DNA of 64,000 bases from Toxonevra muliebris (taxonomy: Eukaryota > Arthropoda > Insecta > Diptera > Pallopteridae), in contig OY829327.1 in NCBI GenBank assembly GCA_963691655.1, positions 56,184,079-56,248,078 of the forward strand, in the 5' to 3' direction. Under the pieces are notes generated by a model. The model was not told where the DNA came from. It ran no database searches and saw only the letters and a program-made list of their open reading frames with translations. The first letter of the stretch is position 1; the number at the start of each line of letters is the position of its first letter. The translations under genes and the position numbers were made by a program. Shown here piece after piece: positions 21,533 to 33,254 of this stretch.

Positions 21533-23189
21533 ATATATATAATCGGAGAGTTTTGTGTGGATGACATCGTGTAACTTCTGACCGACTGGACCGATTGAAG
21601 TCCAGAATATATTTTCTTAGGCAGGAGGATGGATCATAGTTATTCATAATGGCTTTTAGTGAAGTGGGCGTAGCACCTTCCATACAATCCTAATAGTTTT
21701 TTGGGTATATCTCAAGAATCATTTATAGTACAGTACAGAAATTTAGTAGAATAACGAGAATTGACAATGCCATGCTACAACAAAAATATAGGTGGGATTG
21801 ACAATGGGGGTTTCCATATAACCTGAATTTCCATTATGAGATACATATCATAGGAGCCATTTATGGTACGGTACTAAAATTTAGATTCTTTCAGTTTGTT
21901 GAATTAGTGGGACCATGCTCCTTTTTGATTTTCTACTACTAATTCTACTACTATTTTCTATTGACTTTAACCTTTTTTTTTCTACAATTTTTTATTATTT
22001 TCTACTACTTTTAAATTTTTTTTATTTAGTACCGCTACTTTCTACTATTTCTACTACTATTTTCTATTAGTTTTAGCCTTCTTTTTTTCTACAATTTTTT
22101 ATTATTTTCTACTACTTTTTCAACCAATATTTTCTACAACTATGTTACTACTTTTTTTCTACTACTTTTGTAATACATTTTTTCTACAATTTTTTTGTTA
22201 TTTTGTACCACTACTACTTTTTTACAATTTTTTCTACTTCTATTTTTTATTATTATTTCTACCACTCTTTCTACTCCATTTTTACTATTTTTGTACTACT
22301 ACGTTTAACTATTTTTCCCCCAACTTTTTCTGCTACTTTTTTATTACTTTTTTACAACAATTTTTAATATTATTTTCTATTCTTTTTCCTACTATCTTCT
22401 CTTCTACCTTTTTACTACTATTTTCTACTACTTTTTCTATTCGTTTTTCTACTATTATTTCTATTACTTTGTGAAATATCTTAAGACCCTGCTTCGCTAT
22501 CTTAAAATCCGTTAGGTGGCGCTGGGATATAATTTTCAAGAATGGTCTTTGATATGAATATATCCTCCTGAAATATTGTTTCTATAATTCAACTGAAATC
22601 TAATAAAATTGTTTAGCAAAAAAAACTCTTAAAAGTTATTCCTTTTTACTACAGATATGCTGGAATTTCTATCTAACTGCTGAATAACTCCTTTAGCATC
22701 AACTGGTTTAATCATTTTGCTCAAATGGTATCATCAGCAGGTATGGCTTTTTTTTGTCGAAGGTCGCTCACTGATGCGCGTAATGGTCTTTTGTTTTTGC
22801 AAATATCCACCATGTTCTTTGCTATCAGACTTCAGTTTTTTTCGTACACGTCGTTGAGTTCCCATCGGTGATAATACAATAAAAAAGTTTGATTTTCTGG
22901 TCGTTCAGACGCAATGTAAAACTTTCATTTCTAAAATTTAATTATCACAATATTGATTTGAGATTTTCATTTATAATGATTCTCTGTTTTTAATGTACAG
23001 TTTCGCACGTTTAATACTTTTGAAAATTCAATTGTGTCAACAATGTGACACATTTTTAAAACCAGAATTTTTTTCGAAATTCAATGGAAGCCTGAATTGT
23101 CATTACGAATGTTCAATTTTAAATATCCTTTTTTGATTTTCACTCTTTTTCGCAAAAAAGGCAGAACAACGTTTGCTGGGTCAGCTAGT
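21533..23189 (+). mobile_element. Helitron/Helentron-like non-autonomous element
   Basis: The 5' side begins in a tatatatataatcgg block, followed by a phrase about ccgactggaccgattgaagt. The 3' end is acaacgtttgctgggtcagc then tagt, the CTAGT-type terminus I know from insect Helentrons. No Rep/helicase is encoded. Boundaries rest on these motifs; no inverted repeats or target duplication are expected for this class. Confidence 0.6.
21930..22470. repeat. Degenerate TTTTCTACTACT-type pyrimidine tract
   Basis: About 540 bases consist almost only of variations on tttctactactattttctat, with very few G residues on the plus strand. Open frames inside it are compositional artefacts. It lies inside the Helitron-like element. 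Confidence 0.85.
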
Positions 23190-23360
23190 GGACTATAAAA
23201 TCGAAAAAATCTTGTTGGGTTTTATTATTAAATTGTCACAGTTTAAAGTAAAATTTTCGCTCTGTTGCTCCGAAAAATGTTTTTACTCTTTCCATGTTAT
23301 TGCTTGTATTCTTTTGTTTGCTCTTACTTTCAATTCCAATGTAAGCTCATCATTTTCTTT

Positions 23361-23884
23361 ATTACACTGTGCAACACATTTTTCTAACGGAGAATCGGCC
23401 AACACAGGTCCATAGTATTGGTGTAGGGTAACAAAACCCTAAAAGGGTTTTGCAAAGTTAGCTCGCTTTTAAAAGTTATAGTCATTCAAAGTTTGCCTCT
23501 TGCGGCTTTTTTTTTTTAAAATGAAGTGCTCATTTTTTACTATTTTCTTCAGCGAAATAAGAACAAAAACAATTTTAACATTATAGAGTTTTCCATATTA
23601 AGAAGTTTAAACTATCCATTACATGATTTTTGCAAAAAATAAGCACTAATACTAGCATCAAAAATGTATAGAATTTAATAATGTTTGGGTTTTCAAATTT
23701 TTTACTTTATTATAAACAGAAAATAGAACTAAAACAGCTCAACTTTGAAAGGCTATAACATCTAAAAGCGAGCTAACTTTTTAAAACCCTCTTGGGGTTT
23801 TGTTACTTTGGACCAGTACTACCGACCGGTGTTGGTCGTTTATCCGTTAAATTACATGACCCTAAAATTGTTGCACAGTGTAAT
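23361..23884. mobile_element. TIR element, about 524 bp, with long inverted ends
   Basis: The left end attacactgtgcaacacatt is mirrored by the right end ttgttgcacagtgtaat. Inner blocks also match in inverted order: ggtccatagtattggt, ggtaacaaaaccct and agttagctcgcttttaaaag. The inverted arms therefore run about 130 bases with gaps. Interior non-coding. The CACTG start is suggestive of CACTA/Chapaev-like ends, but this is not established. Confidence 0.75.
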
Positions 23885-26800
23885 TCTAGTCGGTAAGGCC
23901 CCAGTAACTGGGGCTAGTTTTTTGCGGAAGAAATCTATGAAAAACAAATATCAAAACAGAACCAAACTACTCGTTGGTGTTTGTTTTGTTATTTGTGTAT
24001 GCAGATAATTCGTTAGATAACTCTGAGAGATGCCATTACTCATGTCTTCTCTCATTCTCATATTTATTATTTACTCCCACTTAAGCAATAATTTTTTCAA
24101 CGATGAATGCAATGATTTTTTCAATGAGCGAATTTTAAAAATATTCCGACGCTAATATTTTGGAAATGGCTTAACCAATTTTAAATCTGATAATTTTTGG
24201 CTACTCATCAAGCTCTTTAAATTCATAAGTGGTATAATATGATATCGTAGCACTTGTGGATCTTCTGGAATAAAATTGTAGTTACACTAATAAATGTATA
24301 GATAAATGATCGCCTATCCTCAGCCAGAACATTCTTGTACAACGAGAACTTCGCTCAACATTAAAATTAAATAAAGTTATATCGCTGGACCTTAATTTGA
24401 ATTTTTCCTTTTATTTTTTGACAATTGACAACATAAATAAAAACAAAATTAATTGTAAAAACAAAAATCAAATCCAACTGCTTTTGTTTTGTTTTTCTCC
24501 TACATATTCTTGACGCTAGAGGCGTCCTGCTTTTATTACCTAAATTTATTTTCTCAGAAGTCGGGGGTTAGCTGCTTTGTTTAAAGCATAAATAAAAGGT
24601 AATTATTTCGTACTGGAAAATTTAAAATTTATGTGCTTGTTATATTTTAATTAGGTAAAATTGTGCAATAAATGTCCCAAAATAGAAAAAATGACTGAAA
24701 AATAAAAACACCAAAAAATGACCTAAAACTTTTCAGCGGGCGATTCTCGTTTTGCGTTCTCGTGAAGTGAAAAAAAAACTTTTCGCTTTGCTTTCCACTT
24801 GATGTTTTTATTTTTTCACTTCACTGAGCCCGAAAATGCGATTCTTATTCATGATGTGAAACTGCATTAATTTTTGTACTAAATTTATCTAAAAGTTCAC
24901 GCAGTTGGCTCAGGTAAAAATGACAAAGGTGATAATTTCATATTTTAAGTTTATTTATATTTTTTCTTAAATTACTGTAGAGAGCACTCAAGAATTTTGA
25001 GCAGCAGTAATTTTGTGCCACTTTTGGGCTGCCCTTAATCCATTAAGAGCCAGCGCTTCTTGTTTTGGGATTTGCTCCGTCAACACTTACAAATCTATAA
25101 AGAAAAACACAGTTCATAAGAAATGCACAAAATATTAAAACTGAATAGATTACTTATCGTTGGCCAAGTCCGGATTCTCCGCCAAATAATTTATGAGGTA
25201 TTCTTTTTGAGCCTCGTTTGCTCTTTTTGCACGTCTTTGCGTTTCTCCATTTTGCATCCGATTTGTTTGAAGTTTTGTTTGAAATGGCGTTTAACACCGT
25301 ATTTATTTCAGCGTATTCACTTCAGCTGTTGTCTTTTAAAGTAATACAAGAATCGCAAATGTGGTGAATTGGTGAAAACATTTTTTAATTCGCGATAACG
25401 CAGAACAAGAATTGACATTCATTAAATTTAGAAATTTAGAAAGTAGAAATTTGGCGCAATGCCCTGTAAACACCAAGATCACAGTACTAATAGAGTGCCC
25501 GTTAGTTGGTAAGAAACCTTTAATGTTTTTAATAAATTTTACTAAAAGGAATCTTAGGATGGAAATATTGAGATGTAATATTTTGATATTCGTGACTTTA
25601 TTTAGTGTGTCGTTCAAATATGAGTATTGCTTCAGACTTAAATTATTAGAATCAATTCCGATGCATACACGAGCACATGCAACTCTTAATTTTACAGGTC
25701 CTTCTACAACTTTGCTGAAATCTCTTTTAAGTATGTACAAATATGCGAAAGCGAAAAATGTTTGAGTTGTACTCGCATGCAATTCCACGGAAATCTTCAA
25801 AAGTTCGATTACTTCGATTTGGATTAGTATATTTCTTCTTTTTTTTCTTAATGGCCTTATATATAGTGTACACAAACAAACATATATATAGTCGTATGCA
25901 TATGTATGCATGCTTGTAATTCTGGCTCATCATGCGAATGAAGAAACGAAAACAAAGATTGCGCTAATTAAAAAAACAAATCCCTCAATTTTTCTTAAAC
26001 TAAATTCCTGCAGTTTTCTTAAGCAGTTGCTGCTTTGTTTCGCTGTCTGTTTGTCTGCATGTCTGTCCATCAATTCGATGGGCTCTCTTTGGTGCTGATA
26101 TTCTCTCGATTGGTTTTGTTGCTATTTTTCCACTCGCAGACGTTTCATTATGAACCCGCCTGAAATTCATTCTCATGGGTAGTGCATTTTAGAATCTTTC
26201 ATGGAATTGGTCTTGTTCGCGTTTTATATATACATACATACATACAGACATATGCACATACTCAAGCATACACCACCAACATTTTTGTTAGTGTTGCTAC
26301 TAAGATTTTAACTCTGAATTTAGTTTATTGCTGAGCTGGAGGATTCCATTGCAATGCGAATATGAATGCGGCCGGCTACCTAAGCTGATGCTGCCACTGC
26401 TTCAACTTCACTTGCTTCGCATGTTCCAGCTTTAAAGTTCATCGGTCAAAGTGAATGGCAATGAAGAAAACAAAAAAAAAGCATAAACGGAAATTCATTT
26501 CTTTTGCTTATTCGCATCGAAGATTATTTTTAGCATCATGTTAGTGATAATAGAATATTGTATCTTTACTTTAAAGTTTGTTGCATGTTAAGAAATGAAA
26601 GTGTATGGGATACTGCAAACGTTCAGTTACGTTGCATTGCACAAAGTAAGTTTGCGTCTTAAATCTTTCGTTTCTGTTGCTGTTGCTTTTTCGTTATTGG
26701 AAATTTGTCTTTCTCGTGTGTGTGAATTATGAATCCTTTCAATGTGTTTGAGTTATGCTTAGGCTTGTAAAATATAACAAATATATTGCTAAAATATACG

Positions 26801-27209
26801 CTGAGGGAAATGTTAGTAGTTCATACGAAAACGCATTTTTCTTTTTTTTTAATTTTTCAAAATTTATTTCCCTATTTTTCATACGTTTGTTTGTTGTTGT
26901 ATGTTGTACACCCATTTATATGTGTGCATATAAAATTGTAGTGATTTCATTGGAATTTCCATAACATTTTCGGTGAAAAATGTTTCAACTTGCTTCATTA
27001 GTGATGAATTTCGAAATTGAATACCGACGTTGTTACCGCCAGGCCACAAATCAGCTTGTTTAAATTTTTCGCTAACTTTGTTTTGTTTTTTTCACTCAAC
27101 TTTGGTATTTTAATTAGAAACCAAACATCGAAAATCGACTTTGAACCTTTTTTGAGTTTTTGTTTTGGTTTTTCGTATCTTTTTTCTGTCTCTTTTTAAT
27201 ACATGTATA
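23885..27209. other. Non-coding stretch, nothing recognised
   Basis: AT-rich sequence with a short hairpin at about 24762-24825 (gtgaagtgaaaaaa and its complement) and ATAC/ATGT microsatellites near 25860-25915 and 26225-26270. A 191-codon minus frame (25911-25336) overlaps a 117-codon plus frame, and neither has a recognisable domain. Confidence 0.4.
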
Positions 27210-28393
27210 AGGGAATGTCGCCTAGGCTGGAAACCCTTTTGACTGTTGCCCATAACTTCCGTTTTAACTGAACATAGGAAAGTAAGTGGATTAGTAATTT
27301 AAAAGTTTTGGGCATTTGTCCAGGTCGAAATAATTGAAAATAATCTACCAATGAAAGAAAAAGGCTGAAATTCACTTCAAAATGGGGAAAGAAGCCTGAA
27401 ATTGAAATAAAAAACCATTTGTGTAATTTTTTAAAAATTTTGTGTCTGCAGGTAGAAGTAGAAGCGAAACTTTGTTGTTTATTTGAAAATTATTAGAAAA
27501 CATTTGTAACAAATTCTGTTTAAGTTTTTGCACTCTTCTTCTCTCTCTTTCGTTGTTGCTTTTCTTCTGTTGATACTCTCTACACTTATCGGCACAAACA
27601 CTACGTTGTATACGTATATAACATAAGAGAGGAAAGTTCTGTTATATGCAATCAAGCAGAAGCAACTTAGTCGCCTCTCTCAATAAAGCGCATAAAAACT
27701 ACGAGATAGATAAAACTATGAGAAGTAAACTCTCCGGTTGATTGTATGTATAACAACTACATAACTTCGTTTCTTAATGGTTTCGTATGAGTGCAACAAA
27801 AACGCTATTTTTCAAGTGACCGTTGTTGTTTAAGCTTTTGTATATTTTTTGAACCTTTTTTTGTTGATACTCTCTACACTTATCGGCACAAACATAACGT
27901 AGTACACGTATATACCCACATGAGAGAAAAGCAGACAAATGGAGTCAAGCTTCCTCACTAAAGCATATGAGATAAAACTGAAACGAGAAGTCGACTCTCA
28001 GCATGATTGTATGTAGTTAACTCCATATGACTTTGTTCGCTAAACACTAACAACAGCATAACTTCGTTTGTTATTAGTTCCGTGTGAGTGCAACATCAAC
28101 GCGATTTCCGTTGCAAAATTTGCGATTTACCCTCGCTAAAGAAGTTTCACTTTAAAAAAGTCAAAAATCATTAAAATTTAATAATATTTACTTTCCAATT
28201 GAAATGACGTTTTTTGCATTTCGATATTAGAACACTTAGTTTTGTGTCACTTTTATACTGTTTGCGCTCTACACTTTAAGTGAAATCGAGATAAACAATT
28301 TTGCACACACACGTAGACGGTGCTAGTATGAAAAGACGGAAAAGAGACGAATATTCCGATCTAGACAGTGGTCCAACCTAGATGATATTCCCC
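27210..28393. mobile_element. TIR element family T, copy 2, enlarged by an internal tandem duplication
   Basis: The ends agggaatgtcgcctaggctgg (27210) and ccaacctagatgatattcccc (to 28393) are inverted repeats flanked by TA. They match copy 1 at 14777-15518, including the cccataacttccgtt block. Inside, a unit of about 290 bp is tandemly repeated: gttgatactctctacactta occurs near 27570 and again near 27862, and each copy ends in a gtgagtgcaaca-like phrase. Confidence 0.8.
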
Positions 28394-28794
28394 TATTTGT
28401 TGTGTAAACTGAAGCCTTTTTGCTTTTTCACAGCTTTAAATAAATTCAAATATTTTTTTGTATAAAATGAATGAAATGTGTGAATATGGCTATTTTTATT
28501 TCTTAATTGTTGAATCTATTGAATGCAGATGCATATTGTATGCATCTTTAAAGTGATGGAGAAATTAAGAAATTTAAATTTTCTACAGACAAGACAATAA
28601 AGTTTCGTGGGATACCTTAAACAAATTTAAAAATAAACAAATACTTAAATAAGGCTGGAAGTCATACAAAATTATCTTTTCTAAAAACTATTCTTTCAGT
28701 CTACTATTTCTCTACGCGAAAATAAATTCAGTTCCAAGACTCAACATTGTATTATCGATTATTTTTAAGGAGTTTAAAACTACTACTTACTACT
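28394..28794. other. Intergenic, nothing recognised
   Basis: AT-rich spacer without coding signal. Confidence 0.4.
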
Positions 28795-28900
28795 AACTAG
28801 GCACGACAGCCCATTAAAAGTCTATGCCATTCTCCTCGCCTCCATTCGTGTTGTGCCACGTGGCACAACACGAATGGAAGAGTTAGTTTTATGCCAATTG
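28795..28900 (+). repeat. Dispersed repeat family R1, copy 2, carrying a 38-bp perfect palindrome
   Basis: The copy begins ggcacgacagcccattaaaa and ends gaatggaagagttagtttta, as in copy 1. Positions 28841-28878 form a perfect palindrome whose arms are the family's ccattcgtgttgtgccac segment and its exact complement, with no loop. Confidence 0.85.
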
Positions 28901-29399
28901 TTATTTTTTTTTATTTTTTTTTCGATTATGCCGAATATCGAGCAACAGCCGAGCATATACCACATACTCCAAGTGAAAATGGTCCAGCTACTTAGAATAC
29001 AACAGGTCGATTTCCGCCCCAATCGATCATGTGAAAACCAAATCCACATTACAGGGATTATTGTCTAACTTGGTTTGTTAACCAGCCATTAACCAACCAG
29101 CTAATTGCCTAACTAATTAACAAATGACAATCGAAACTTCAACTTACTTCTGCAGCATCTACGCGAACAATATCTGGAGTACGTAACATTGTAGACAGAG
29201 CCGAATTTTCTATACAAGCAGTTACTTAGGGGCGACATTGTTTTAGGGGCGCCAGGAGACACACATTTTTAAGTACCTAATATTATTTAAAAAAAATTAA
29301 ATCCTAAAGGACATTTTTTTTTTTTTTGTTTTTCCGAATTTATAATTTATGCTTAATATTTATCTTTTCTTCCCTTCGTCAACCTATAAAATGCTTTTA

Positions 29400-29800
29400 A
29401 AGGAGCAGATATTTAATTCTCTTACTAGGGTTCGGGATCGAGCAAAGAACAATAATTTGGTTCTTAGCAGCGAACTCTGACAGCATACAATTTATTTTCA
29501 ACTATGAAATTCTACGGTAATGTGCCTGAATATTTGCAAACAAACATAGGATTCACAAATAAATACACTCCGTAAACACTAGAAAAAAAACAATTTCAGT
29601 TTGCCACTTTTCAAAAATGAATCAGCTAAAAACACCTTGTTTTATAAGGGGCTCAAAAGTTATAATAATCTCCCTGATAATATGAAAATCTGTAATACTA
29701 GTGCTTTAAAAAAAATAACAGTTTTCATCCAACCTGTTTTCCACATTCTGCAAAAATGTTCTTTTTTTCCAACTATACATAAATATATATAATTGCGAAT
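29400..29800 (+). pseudogene. LINE ORF2 C-terminal remnant (CR1/Jockey-like tail)
   Basis: A plus-strand frame reads NNFSLPLFKNESAKNTLFY, then GLKSYNNLPDNMK. It resembles the conserved tail after the RT domain in many CR1/Jockey-type LINEs (a basic N-F-x-LP segment, then LFY-G-YN-LP-x-IK). Upstream sequence has stops. The clade is uncertain. Confidence 0.5.
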
Positions 29801-29919
29801 TCTAACGGCAAATACGAACCAAAAACGAAACCCTGCCCAACCCTAACAACTTTACCCTACATTTGTTTTACGATGATTCCCAAAATATTTTGACTCTAGC
29901 AACTACCGTTTGTGAGCTG

Positions 29920-30145
29920 AATTATATTGAAATATTTTCTGTAGGCTACTTTTGATCAAATGAAGTTCAGGAATATTAAATGGTCGAAATTGATTTAGTT
30001 CTTCATCGAAATATTTGAAATCTAAATTATAACAAGAAACTCACTCATCTTACCAGATTTAAAAAAATTTTCACCGAAAAATTATTTGTTTCTATTATCT
30101 GTGAGCTCATAGCCAAAAGTAGCCTACAGAAAGTTTTCCCTTTCA
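29920..30145. repeat. Short inverted repeat pair
   Basis: Tttctgtaggctacttttg at about 29938 is repeated in inverted orientation as caaaagtagcctacagaaa near 30115. The arms are about 20 bp and the element limits are unclear. Confidence 0.5.
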
Positions 30146-30216
30146 AAAAACGATTTACAGAAGTTACTAACGAACGGTAATCGGTAACAATATGAGGCTC
30201 AAGACACTTTAATGTA

Positions 30217-30473
30217 CATATCGCTCATTTACTAAAAGACTGTCATAACTAAAAAAAAACGCGATTTTGTAGAAAACGCGTTTAAAGTTTTCAATTGACT
30301 CCCACTTTGCAGAAAAAAGAAGAAATCTTAAAATTCTCACGCGCAGAGTATACAAGATATTAATATGAAATTTTTACACAATACGAAGCGTGGTATAATG
30401 AATAATTCTGCATCATTAACTCAAAAATCGTGTTTTTTGACTTATGACAGTCTTTTAGTAAATGAGCGATATG
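30217..30473. mobile_element. MITE, 257 bp, 31-bp perfect inverted ends
   Basis: The left end catatcgctcatttactaaa then agactgtcata (30217-30247) is exactly mirrored at 30443-30473. Inner similarity continues less exactly through the cgcgatttt block. Non-coding. Confidence 0.85.
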
Positions 30474-31283
30474 CTTTCTTTTAAAAAAATTTGACTTTTA
30501 TCTGACTTTTGAAATCGTTATTTCTTCACATATTTGGATTCTTTCGATATGATTTAATCTTAATAATGTTTAATAACCTTAAAATCCAACAAAAAGAAGA
30601 GATTTTTTTTATCAAAACAAAACGAAACGAAGAAAATCCAATTCGAAATAAAATGACAATTTAAAGGTAAATTAATCTGTCGGATTAAAATTTGATACAA
30701 TCACGCATTCGCATTCGTTAGTATGTATGCATGCATGCATATGTATGTGTGTCTTTTCATTTGTTTGTATAAGTATATACATACAAACATATGTATATTG
30801 GTGACACTGAGCATGACAGTGACAAGTATATTGCTCTTTCATACCATTTCTTTAACCCAAAGATAAAGTGTGGTAATGATATTCCTCTCGCTTCGTTTGA
30901 TTGTGGTTAATTTGTGATTTTATTATTGCTATTTTAATTGCAGCCGAGGGTGGTTGTGAAATGGATGCTCAACTTTTTCCACTTGGAAATGGTCAGATTG
31001 GCAAGTGGCAAGTGTTTCAATGAAAAATAAATAAGTACTTAAAAGAGGGGTTAAAAAACACATAAAATGATTTATTTGCCTAAATCCTTATGTTATGTAC
31101 ACTTATAACTACACATGCTTTGTGAGACCAAGTATACAGATGCCATTTTCATACCCAAATAGTACATACATAGATTGGCTGTACAGTGCGATCATATTTT
31201 ATTTTAATTAAAAATGTCAACTTTCGGAACATATTACGAATTTAAAATTAAAACTTAGCAATAAAATTCATAGTATTCTTTTG
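30474..31283. other. Intergenic, nothing recognised
   Basis: AT-rich with ATGC/ATGT microsatellite at about 30720-30795. No gene signal. Confidence 0.4.
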
Positions 31284-31410
31284 CTACTACTGTTATGGAA
31301 CAACTTCCATTCGCATCTATTCATGATGTACGAATGAAAATAAACTACTACCGAATTCGAACGGTGAAATGAAAAGCTTTCCTTAGATAATTTTAACTCT
31401 TGGTGATTTG
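31284..31410 (+). repeat. Dispersed repeat family R1, copy 3 (diverged)
   Basis: It retains ctactactgttatggaacaa, catctattcatgatgt, acgaatgaaa, ccgaattcgaacggtgaaat and gaaaagcttt in the same order as copy 1, with many substitutions. Confidence 0.65.
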
Positions 31411-31539
31411 CCTTTGCTAGTCATAGGTTAAAATTAAGAGTTTCGTTGAACCGAAACCTAGAAAATTTGATAGCTAAAGGCTTTTGTGGACGAAATATTT
31501 ATTGTGGTGCTCTCTTTTTATAAACCTAATTTTTCCTTT

Positions 31540-31920
31540 AGATTTTTGTACTAATAACTGGTTAACCATTGGAGATATCAAAAAATTATCTAGCACACAT
31601 AAAAAGCTTAAGTAATTTTTTTGCATATGTCATAGTTTTCGAGATATTCAATATTTAAGAAATTGAAAATTTAGTACTTTGGATGTACTGTGGATGCGCG
31701 CGTATCTTTGTTTATGTGAATTTTTGAGTGCGGAGCTTATAGGAAAAATTTAATTACTCGAAAACCAAACACGCTAGGAAGAAAAATCAAAAAGGGGTTT
31801 GAAGAGGATACCCTCTGCGCAATTTTTGGCGAGACCTTTTTTAGGAAATCACTCAAGCTTTTTTTTCTGTGGTAAGTAATTTTTTGATATCTCCAACGGT
31901 TATCCAGTTATTAGTAAAAA
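31540..31920. mobile_element. Inverted-repeat element with about 65-bp arms
   Basis: Left arm actaataactggttaaccat then ggagatatcaaaaaatta (about 31549-31615) is mirrored on the right by taatttt-ttgatatctcc and ggttatccagttattagta (to about 31916). The interior is AT-rich with no frame. Confidence 0.7.
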
Positions 31921-32603
31921 AAAGGCTTTTTTCACCAAAGGGGGGATTTTTTGGGGGGTCGCTCTACAACCCTAGGACTGATTTTTGTGATTTTTGAATC
32001 TATCATACCCCCATTAACAATTACTGAAGAAAAATCTCAGTTTAGAACTTTTATGATGTAAATCTTTATAATGACTGGACTATAGGGGAAACTGAAAATC
32101 TGATGGTGTATGCAGACTCTTTGTCCTTCTCTGTATATACTATGTATACAAATTTCCTTTGATTTTTTTCGACTTTTCAAAATAAATCGTTATGAAAATA
32201 GGTTTAAACATTATATTTTCGCAATTTTTCGATGAAACTTGTTCCTGAAAGTATGCAAGCTTTTTTGCAAAATTCAATAAAAACATGCTAAAAATCCAAA
32301 GTTACGAGCTTTCACATAACTTTTACTCGGGAACTATTAAATTTATAAAAGAAATGTCTTTGGAAACAGCAATGTTAATTTCAAACTTATAACTTAAAAA
32401 TAAAAATTTATTTAAAATAAATCTACGCTTTCAGCTAGTGTAGTCTCATAAGAGATACTAAGCCGCTTGCATCGTATTGAGTTTTTGCAAAGAATGGTGA
32501 GTTGGTTGGTTGGATTATGTGGCGGATCCGCAGCAGTCCACCGCTGCGCCGTTTTGATAACTCCTCTCCCCTAACGATAGATTAAATGAATGTTTTAGTA
32601 AAT

Positions 32604-33060
32604 TCACTTTGTGGAGTTAAGGTAGTTAAAAAACAATGTCACAAGGGAGGCATTACATGCTGTGAGTGCTCTCAGTCTCCTGCCTTTCTTGACCGCACTC
32701 TTCAATATTCCTATGGTCGGAAACCTAGATGATTGTGAGATACGCATGAGACTTAACGCACTGAGTTCCTTTTTGCACTGTCTGACCAGCTTTGAGTTGA
32801 TGATGTTGGAGTGGCGAGTTTTTATTGAGGCCTGACTGTCCGCGAAAATAGCAACCATACGTATTCCTTTAATTTGATGAGTGATTAGTCGACACTCCTC
32901 TCCGATTGAGAGAACTTCCGACTGGAAAACTGTGGCTAAATTGAGTAGCCGTATACGGTGATTGAAATTAGCTTGCGGTGAGTACGCCTCTGCATCAACA
33001 CCCAACTCCGTTTTGAAGCCATCCGTGTATATGAGTATATCGTACTTAATTTGAAAGTTT
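32604..33060 (-). pseudogene. LINE RNase H domain fragment (Jockey/LOA/I-type)
   Basis: The minus-strand frame reads IYTDGFKTELGV, ATVFQSEVLSI, VAIFADSQASIK and NSKLVRQC. These cover the RNase H1 core with its D, E and D catalytic positions (YTDG, FQSE, ADSQ) and the SKLV motif typical of LINE RNase H domains. Flanking RT is absent. Confidence 0.8.
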
Positions 33061-33254
33061 AACCATGAAGTCCTTTTTAAACTTTAGTTGAAAAAATAAA
33101 AATCCATCTACTTATTTGAAAAAATATTAAATTAAAAGTGCTTCTGGAATTGTTATTCCATTGAAAATGCAAATTTATTGATTCGAAATTGGGAGGTTTT
33201 CAAATACTTTGATACAATATCAATACTTTCGGTATCGATTCTTAGGTTTAGATA

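Noticed and set aside
22142..22539. 110-codon and 68-codon frames around 22.1-22.5 kb
   Set aside because: They are translations of the TTTTCTACTACT tract and reflect its composition only.
25336..25911. 191-codon minus-strand open frame starting at an ATG
   Set aside because: Its start lies in an ATAC/ATGT microsatellite, the opposite strand is also open for 117 codons, composition is AT-driven, and no domain or splice structure supports it.
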